This document shows, one piece after another, positions 1-7,143 of a stretch of 7,143 nt of DNA (positions are counted from its first letter, which is position 1; each line of letters begins with the position of its first letter). The position numbers and the translations under genes are program-made. Source of the stretch: Chloroflexota bacterium (GTDB lineage Bacteria > Chloroflexota > Anaerolineae > Aggregatilineales > Phototrophicaceae). The notes under the pieces were generated by a model, which worked only from the letters and a program-made list of their open reading frames with translations, ran no database searches and was not told the DNA's origin. The stretch is taken from the NCBI GenBank assembly GCA_023430545.1, contig JAEZAF010000115.1:1-7143 (forward strand), in the 5' to 3' direction.

Positions 1-97
1 GCGCACAAGCTTCGGCTTCCTGTTGGGGAAGACTGATCTTGTCCGGCTCATTTTGTGCCCGTGAGGACACTGCACACCAGATAATGCATCGAACCAT
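1..97 (-). CDS. Serine recombinase, N-terminal fragment (runs off the left edge)
   Basis: Thirty-two codons are visible, from an ATG at 97-95 to the window edge, giving MVRCIIWCAVSSRAQNEPDK and then ISLPQQEAEACA. The pattern hydrophobic strand, AVSS, two residues, Q, and later SLPQQ is the start of the resolvase/invertase catalytic domain. The first Ser of the VSS motif (residue 11) would be the nucleophile that attacks DNA. Members cut and rejoin DNA at short attachment sites as tetramers; large ones act as phage or element integrases. Size class cannot be judged here because the rest is missing. The start is supported by GGAGG four bases upstream and an in-frame TAG (110-112) just before it. 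That TAG is also the stop of the preceding gene, leaving a 12-base gap, so the two are surely co-transcribed. Family assignment is confident; integrase rather than resolvase is a guess. Confidence 0.82.
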   Translation of the reverse strand, partial: MVRCIIWCAVSSRAQNEPDKISLPQQEAEACA

Positions 98-109
98 TTC
101 ACCTCCGGT

Positions 110-421
110 CTAGCTCTGGTTATTCGAAATTGCGCGATACTGCCATTCGTAGCCGATAGGCCCGTGGTGGTGTATCTGCCGCAACTCTATTAAACCAGCG
201 TCTCCGAGCTTACTCAACAGAATGATGTCCCACTTATTGAGGGCATTCTTGTTGAGGCGTGTTGCCAGTTCGGAGCGGTTAATCCAGTCACCAGCCTCAC
301 GCAAGGCGTCAAGGATTACCTGCGCTTTTGGTGTTGGCTTGTAATCAGCTGAATTGACCATTGCTAAACCAGATGAAATATGTCTTTGCACATACATATG
401 AGTATAATCACTTTTATCCAA
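110..421 (-). CDS. Small winged helix-turn-helix protein, second gene of the recombinase operon
   Basis: The product has 103 residues. Residues 31-45 (PKAQVILDALREAGD) look like helix 1, 48-58 (NRSELATRLNK) like helix 2, and 61-80 like the recognition helix plus turn, ending GLIEL. Residues 84-97 (HHHGPIGYEWQYRA) fit a beta wing. This is a typical winged-helix DNA-binding layout, but no named family is recognised. The start is TTG at 421: GAGG lies seven bases upstream, and no in-frame ATG precedes it. The next in-frame ATG is codon 9 and has no such site. It begins 15 bases after the upstream gene stops and ends 12 bases before the recombinase ATG. The position suggests a regulator of the operon or a recombination directionality factor; neither can be proved here. 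Confidence 0.8.
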   Translation of the reverse strand: MDKSDYTHMYVQRHISSGLAMVNSADYKPTPKAQVILDALREAGDWINRSELATRLNKNALNKWDIILLSKLGDAGLIELRQIHHHGPIGYEWQYRAISNNQS

Positions 422-436
422 TTTGTCACCTCATTT

Positions 437-658
437 CTATGTATCTTCTAAAATTTGTTGCTGAACCAAACTGATTAGGTTACGCAGGGCGTTTACATCC
501 CCACTGAAAAGGGCTGATAACTGCTCATCAGTGAGCGCTTCTCCGGGTTTGGGCAGTGCGATGAATTTTGCTCGCAGACTGGGATGCAGGCGGTCGACAG
601 GGATTGATGTTTTGTCCAGATGCTGAGATCGTTCAGCTGACTTGTTTTGTTGCCCCAT
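437..658 (-). CDS. Small protein of unknown function, first gene of the recombinase operon
   Basis: This encodes 73 residues from ATG at 658-656, or 75 from an in-frame TTG at 664-662. An AGGAG stands 10 bases before the ATG and 4 before the TTG; the ATG is preferred but not certain. The frame is closed by TGA at 692-694, so no longer form exists. The first 25 or so residues are polar and probably disordered (GQQNKSAERSQHLDK). Residues 26-75 look helical, with LTDEQLSALFSGDVNALRNL followed by ISLVQQQILEDT. There is no signal peptide, membrane segment or recognised domain. The TAG stop is 15 bases from the TTG start of the winged-helix gene, which implies coupled translation. The function is unknown; association with a serine recombinase is the only clue. 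Confidence 0.66.
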   Translation of the reverse strand: MGQQNKSAERSQHLDKTSIPVDRLHPSLRAKFIALPKPGEALTDEQLSALFSGDVNALRNLISLVQQQILEDT

Positions 659-757
659 TGACAAAATGCTCCTGCGCCCACTTTCAAAGTCTCAGCAGTG
701 TTGCTTCAGGTATATCCTTGTGCCGATACAACTCAGCATACCGAAACGGGGTATGAC

Positions 758-801
758 AACCTGCAAAAGTTGCCCACCTAACTGGGTAAAATTTGCAGGT
801 T
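758..801. repeat. 44-bp two-fold symmetric element (candidate att site or operator)
   Basis: The left half runs 758-779 and the right half 780-801. Outer arms AACCTGCAAA (758-767) and TTTGCAGGTT (792-801) are perfect inverted copies of 10 bp. An inner pair CCCA (773-776) and TGGG (783-786) lies in register. Reading both halves from the outside in, 17 of 22 positions agree. A site of this length and symmetry, about 95 bases upstream of the first gene of a serine recombinase operon, fits an attachment site or a regulator-binding site. As RNA it could also fold into an interrupted hairpin. The inverted repeat is certain; the role is inferred. Confidence 0.6.
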
Positions 802-987
802 ACAGTTTTCAAACCATAGTCAGGGACAAGAGTTGAGTGGAGTTCTGTCGGCTGGTCACGAGATTGGTCTTCTTGTCATACTCATAAGTTCAGCGTATCA
901 CACTGACCACGCTCAACTTGAGGAGGATTACAGTTTTAGATTAGCAATCTTGCGAAGGGGGTTAGTAATTTTACAGAAGCGATTCGT

Positions 988-1040
988 GGTACATTTCAAG
1001 TTAAACGGTGCAAGGTCTTTAGTTTCTTGAAGTTTGTACC
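988..1040. repeat. 53-base imperfect inverted repeat
   Basis: The left arm is GGTACATTTCAAG (988-1000) and the right arm CTTGAAGTTTGTACC (1026-1040). Twelve base pairs form (GGTACA with TGTACC, TTCAAG with CTTGAA) around a 1-by-3 internal mismatch, with a 25-base loop. It lies in gene-free DNA. It could be a second recombinase or regulator site, or a folded RNA element. There is no U-rich tail on either strand, so it is not a standard terminator. Confidence 0.45.
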
Positions 1041-1087
1041 AAACGCCGGCGCGACGAATAGATAGCGATCTGATTGATAGGTAGATA

Positions 1088-1120
1088 ACCCAGAACCGCC
1101 GCTCGGCATTAGTTCTGGGT
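1088..1120 (-). terminator. Stem-loop downstream of the nuclease-helicase gene (terminator-like, no U tract)
   Basis: ACCCAGAAC (1088-1096) and GTTCTGGGT (1112-1120) are perfect 9-bp inverted copies around a 15-base loop that itself holds GCC/GGC (1098-1100, 1105-1107). It lies about 100 bases past the stop codon of the leftward helicase gene, where a terminator would be expected. The bases after it on the minus strand (TTATCTACC) are not a clean U run. It may therefore be a Rho-type boundary, an RNA-stabilising hairpin, or a protein-binding site. Confidence 0.4.
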
Positions 1121-1220
1121 CGTTCTTGCTGTCCGTAAACCTATCTTACTGTCACAATTTGGACAATATGGTGAGGTGTTCAGCTGCGCAGTTGCTGTTG
1201 ACAAATCCAATCAGTGGTTT

Positions 1221-3203
1221 TTATGCCTGTGTGATTGTGACTGGCAGCTCCCCGATGACAACCGCGTGGTGCCGAGCACGAGAGAGGCCAACATACAGGA
1301 GTTGATCTGCTATTTCAGTACGCAGGGCATGGAGTTCGGTCAGGATCACGACTGGGCTTTCCAAGCCTTTGTAGCTGTAGATCGTACAAACCCGTGCGGC
1401 CATCTGCATCTCGGTATCAAGCTGCCAGGTGAGGATGAAGTTGCCAAGCTGATCGTCGCTCTTCCACTGACTGCGCTTTTCACCAGCCGGTGTGAGGACG
1501 ACAATATGCTCTGCCGGGATACCTTCCTCGTTGACCAGCCGATGCAGGACGCGCTGAAGCTCGCGCCGCTCGGCGTTTTTGTCTGACGCTGAAATGACTT
1601 CGACCGGACGACCCTCTGGCCCGATACACTGAATCTCGACATCACGCGAATACGGCTTGAGGCGCTCGTGGATGTGTTGGGTATTGCGCAGATTCTCATC
1701 GAGATAGAGCGGAGCACCGTCCATCGGGATCTGGCTGATCTGCGTGAAAATGCGCTGATTATCGTCAAAGAAGACATAGAAAATGCCGTGTTCAGGATCT
1801 TTCAGCGTCTCCAGCAGCCCGATCCACCATGTATCCTCAAAATCCTGCCCTTCATCGACGACGATGGCATCATACAGTTGTGCAGGATCTGCGTCAGGTG
1901 CGTGCAGGACACCCGCGGCATCGACCAGCAGGTCGGCGACCTGATCATAGAAGCCAGTGCCGCGTGGCCGTGGGATGCGTGCACGGTGAATCATGTGTCC
2001 GACGAGTGCATGGAACGTAAACACGTCAATCTGTGGCTGCTGAAGCCGCTGCTTGATCCAATCGGCGAGGTTGGCGTTGTAGCAGACAAACAGCACGCGC
2101 ATCCCGCTTTCGGCTAACTGAGTCGCTTTCTCGATCGCCAGCAGGGTTTTGCCTGTGCCTGCGCCGCCGATGACCGCTGCCCGCCGCTGGTAACGCAGCA
2201 TCTTCAGGATTCTGAACTGCTGCTGTGTGAGTTCCTCGATTTTGCGATTCTCTCGTGCAAACTGCTCGGTGATCTTCGGCTGAAGGCTGCGCGTGGGAAC
2301 CAGCAGATTCACCAGCGCATCGACGGCACGCTGACCGCCCCATTTTGAGTTTTTGGAATCCGCGTGTGCCTTCCAGTAGCTGAAGATCTGCATCAGACGG
2401 CTTTCAAGATCATGCAGATGCCTTATGTCGATGAAGATGTCCTGCGGGCAATCTGGGCGGATGTGTCCGGCGACCTGTGAGTCCGGCAGGGCGACTGCAG
2501 GAAACAGTGCGAAGGGGATGCCTCGGGTGCGCGGATCGTTCTCCAGCCAGTCGCTGAGGGCACGCCGGTTGCGCTCGGCCTGCTGGCATGGGTCGTGAAT
2601 CGTGCTGGTGCGCCCGGTGCGACTGGTGGTGTACCACTGCCCGTTTTCTACTCTGATAATTCCACCTTTGACTTCCAGAATCAGTACGCCGAGATCACGA
2701 TGGGCGACCAGAAAGTCGATTTCGCCGACCGTGCCCCGATCACGTGCAAACCACTTGACGGCATGCAGCACGGTAAACGTATCGGGCAGATTTTCGAACG
2801 CCTCATACAGCGTGAGTTCGGCGTCGCTGGTGGTGTCATCGGACCCGGCTCCGCGATGTACCTTGCCAAGATAGAAGCCCTGCAGATACCCAACCGTGAT
2901 CTTCTCCGGGCGTTTATTCAGTTCGCGGATGCCGAGTGTGGTGATGCGGAAGGTGTCCTGCATACTGTCGGCGTGATGCTGATGCTTTTCGACAAAGCCT
3001 GCCTTGACGAAATGCACATCGCACCAGGCGATACGGCTGACCAGCGTAAACTGACTGCCGGATATCTGCTGTGCGTCCTGCTCGCTGATGTTGAAATGCT
3101 TCGCCAGACGAAACATCATCTGGGCGCGGGTGTATGTCTGCCCATCGCTGAGGATGCGCAGGAAGGGGAGTAAAAATTCATTCTGAGAGGGGATGGTCAT
3201 CAT
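1221..3203 (-). CDS. Mrr_N-like winged helix / NERD nuclease / superfamily 1 helicase fusion
   Basis: The product has 660 residues and starts at a double ATG (3203-3198); upstream AGAG is a weak ribosome site. Residues 5-95 resemble the Mrr N-terminal winged helix: LLPFLRILSDGQTY, then RIAW, FVKAGFVE, and FRITTLG. Residues 125-260 fit the NERD nuclease domain, with E129, the GEID motif (D163) and ILEVKGG (E177, K179) as likely metal ligands. From about 325 an SF1 (UvrD/Rep-like, DUF2075-type) helicase follows: Q motif near 327-329; Walker A GGAGTGKT (346-353, K352); Walker B VVDEGQD (448-454); FFDDNQ (478-483); NLR (504-506); TIYSYKGLESP (607-617); YVGLSRAR (637-644). All key residues are present, so it is probably active. 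NERD helicases are known as stand-alone nuclease-helicase proteins; an Mrr_N front end suggests DNA or modified-DNA sensing, as in type IV restriction. Its place after a methylase fits a defence effector. Domain calls are firm; the biological role is inferred. Confidence 0.9.
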   Translation of the reverse strand: MMTIPSQNEFLLPFLRILSDGQTYTRAQMMFRLAKHFNISEQDAQQISGSQFTLVSRIAWCDVHFVKAGFVEKHQHHADSMQDTFRITTLGIRELNKRPEKITVGYLQGFYLGKVHRGAGSDDTTSDAELTLYEAFENLPDTFTVLHAVKWFARDRGTVGEIDFLVAHRDLGVLILEVKGGIIRVENGQWYTTSRTGRTSTIHDPCQQAERNRRALSDWLENDPRTRGIPFALFPAVALPDSQVAGHIRPDCPQDIFIDIRHLHDLESRLMQIFSYWKAHADSKNSKWGGQRAVDALVNLLVPTRSLQPKITEQFARENRKIEELTQQQFRILKMLRYQRRAAVIGGAGTGKTLLAIEKATQLAESGMRVLFVCYNANLADWIKQRLQQPQIDVFTFHALVGHMIHRARIPRPRGTGFYDQVADLLVDAAGVLHAPDADPAQLYDAIVVDEGQDFEDTWWIGLLETLKDPEHGIFYVFFDDNQRIFTQISQIPMDGAPLYLDENLRNTQHIHERLKPYSRDVEIQCIGPEGRPVEVISASDKNAERRELQRVLHRLVNEEGIPAEHIVVLTPAGEKRSQWKSDDQLGNFILTWQLDTEMQMAARVCTIYSYKGLESPVVILTELHALRTEIADQLLYVGLSRARHHAVVIGELPVTITQA

Positions 3204-3256
3204 AAAATCTCTGTAAAACAGGTGAAAGCAGGTAAAGTTACATTTTGTATTATGTT

Positions 3257-3281
3257 ATGACTGGCTCTTTAGCCGGTGCAT
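3257..3281 (-). terminator. Stem-loop between the 81-residue gene and the helicase gene
   Basis: On the minus strand ATG-c-ACCGGCT, loop AAAG, AGCCAGT-CAT pairs over 10 bp with one bulged C and one G-U type pair. It lies about 80 bases after the small gene stops and about 55 bases before the helicase starts. No U run follows, so it could attenuate, stabilise the upstream message or bind a protein instead of terminating. AT-rich sequence around it (TATAAA, CATAAT on the minus strand) could hold a promoter for the helicase, but no matched -35 was seen. Confidence 0.35.
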
Positions 3282-3359
3282 TTTATATCATTACGGATAG
3301 GGGGCGTTTAGTCTTTCGTGCAGGGATACTTTCCCAGTTGAATCAGTAGTTCGCGATGT

Positions 3360-3605
3360 TCAAACCAGTTTGAGCTGGGCTTTCGCCTTGGCTAAATCCA
3401 TCATCTGTATGACCGCGAGAATCTTCTCCAATTCCAGCCGCTCCTGAGAGGACAAACCTTCCTCGCGGTTTCTTTCCAGCAGGTCATCAATATACTGCTG
3501 GGTGCCAGATGAGACTTTATAGGCAGCGAGTTCTTCCAGTGTTGGCTGTGTCACCAGGAAATCGGCGAGTTCTGTGTAAATAGACCGCTGAACGTTGATG
3601 ACCAT
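3360..3605 (-). CDS. 81-residue helical protein, antitoxin-like small family often paired with HNH nuclease genes
   Basis: The start ATG (3605-3603) has GGAGGT four bases upstream (GGAGGTCAGG), a strong ribosome site. A minus-strand TAGAAT at 3635-3630 could be a -10 box, but the -35 is poor. The product is hydrophilic and mostly helical. It shows ADFLVTQPTLEELAAYKVSS near residues 14-33, LLERNREEGLSSQERLELE at 42-60 and the ending DLAKAKAQLKLV. From memory this matches a family of about 80 residues in Chloroflexota and Cyanobacteria, with the pattern SQPTPEE...LL..NR.G.LS..E..EL...KAKA. It is often followed by an HNH endonuclease gene. Here no HNH gene follows: the 156 bases to the helicase hold early stops and no HNH motif. 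It may be an orphan or a partner of a neighbouring nuclease. Function is unknown. Confidence 0.78.
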   Translation of the reverse strand: MVINVQRSIYTELADFLVTQPTLEELAAYKVSSGTQQYIDDLLERNREEGLSSQERLELEKILAVIQMMDLAKAKAQLKLV

Positions 3606-3735
3606 CCTGACCTCCGCTCGTTTTCAACCATTCTAACATCATTCACGGACGTTCGGGTTGTACGGTTCGAGTTTTCAAACAACGTGGACCCAAACGTTTA
3701 CGGGTGGGCTTATGGGAGGGCACGCAGGCTAGAGG

Positions 3736-3776
3736 CCCTCACCCCCTAAATCCCCCTCTCCCTCATGGCGAGGGGG
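3736..3776 (-). repeat. Palindromic repeat copy A, directly after the methylase stop codon
   Basis: This has the tail CCCTCACCCCCTAAAT followed by a hairpin CCCCCTC (3752-3758) and GAGGGGG (3770-3776) with an 11-base loop. It belongs to the same family as the copies inside the methylase gene. It starts 8 bases after the TAG stop (3786-3784), so it may protect the 3' end of the message or help termination, although no U run follows. The remaining 3606-3735 stretch holds the ribosome site and putative -10 of the next gene and nothing else that I can name. Confidence 0.75.
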
Positions 3777-3783
3777 ACTTCTT

Positions 3784-7143
<3,360 letters not shown>

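Larger units (their letters stand above)
665..1220. other. Gene-free 556-base stretch between the recombinase operon and the nuclease-helicase
   Basis: I see no credible gene here. Short open frames on the plus strand (for example 833-1030, TTG start) lack a proper ribosome binding site and recognisable protein character. The stretch holds three inverted repeats, listed separately (758-801, 988-1040, 1088-1120). It must contain the promoter of the leftward recombinase operon, but no convincing -35/-10 pair was found. A TTGTCA on the minus strand (754-759) has no matching -10 at 16-18 bases. The right end receives transcription from the nuclease-helicase gene. Confidence 0.6.

Noticed and set aside
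754..759. TTGTCA on the minus strand as a -35 box for the recombinase operon
   Set aside because: No -10-like hexamer lies at 16-18 bases; the nearest (TATGCT) is at 13.
804..814. AGTTTTCAAAC repeated at 804-814 and 3670-3680 as possible direct repeats flanking an element
   Set aside because: Eleven bases in a 7-kb window are expected by chance several times over, and nothing else matches around the two copies.
833..1030. Open frame of 65 codons in the gene-free stretch
   Set aside because: It has a TTG start with no convincing ribosome site and no family resemblance, and the 988-1040 dyad begins inside it.
1176..1586. Open frame of 136 codons on the plus strand
   Set aside because: It lies antisense to the conserved helicase motifs near the 3' end of the 660-residue gene and has no recognisable protein features. 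The same holds for 1668-2117 and 2595-3173.
3204..3359. Remnant of an HNH endonuclease gene after the 81-residue gene
   Set aside because: The minus strand shows an early stop and no Cys or His pattern of an HNH domain; only a hairpin and AT-rich sequence are present.

Overview
The window looks like accessory, defence-island DNA from a bacterium, and every supported gene reads on the minus strand. The organism is probably a member of Chloroflexota or a similar repeat-rich environmental lineage. That placement is an inference. It rests on three things: GC-leaning codon use in most genes, a small 81-residue protein family remembered from those genomes, and many palindromic repeats with the core CCCTCACCCC...CCCTCTCCC...GAGGGG. 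Nothing in the sequence fixes the species.

Right half (3736-7143): a very large adenine-type DNA methyltransferase gene of the Eco57I/PglX/DrmMI kind. Its 5' end lies off the right edge. Its reading frame has absorbed several repeat copies and a complete DUF559 (Vsr-like) endonuclease cassette. The cassette sits between the N-terminal YTPESLV motif and the SAM-binding motif DPACGSGHF. It is bounded by inverted copies of the repeat, and the frame stays open through all of it. The target-recognition part of the methylase (about 4240-4925) is visibly more AT-rich than the rest.

Middle (1221-3605): an orphan 81-residue protein with a good ribosome binding site, then a 660-residue protein whose parts read as Mrr-type N-terminal winged helix, NERD nuclease and superfamily 1 helicase. 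Methylase, small protein and nuclease-helicase are co-directional, with gaps of about 178 and 156 bases. They may form one modification and restriction locus: the methylase marks self DNA, and the nuclease-helicase is a candidate effector. This link is inferred from context only.

Left (1-664): a tight three-gene operon made of a 73-75 residue protein of unknown function, a 103-residue winged-helix protein, and the first 32 codons of a serine recombinase that runs off the left edge. Upstream is a 556-base stretch (665-1220) with no credible gene but three dyad-symmetric elements. One is a 44-bp two-fold site that resembles a recombinase attachment site or an operator. The recombinase operon suggests that the defence genes lie on or beside a mobile element.
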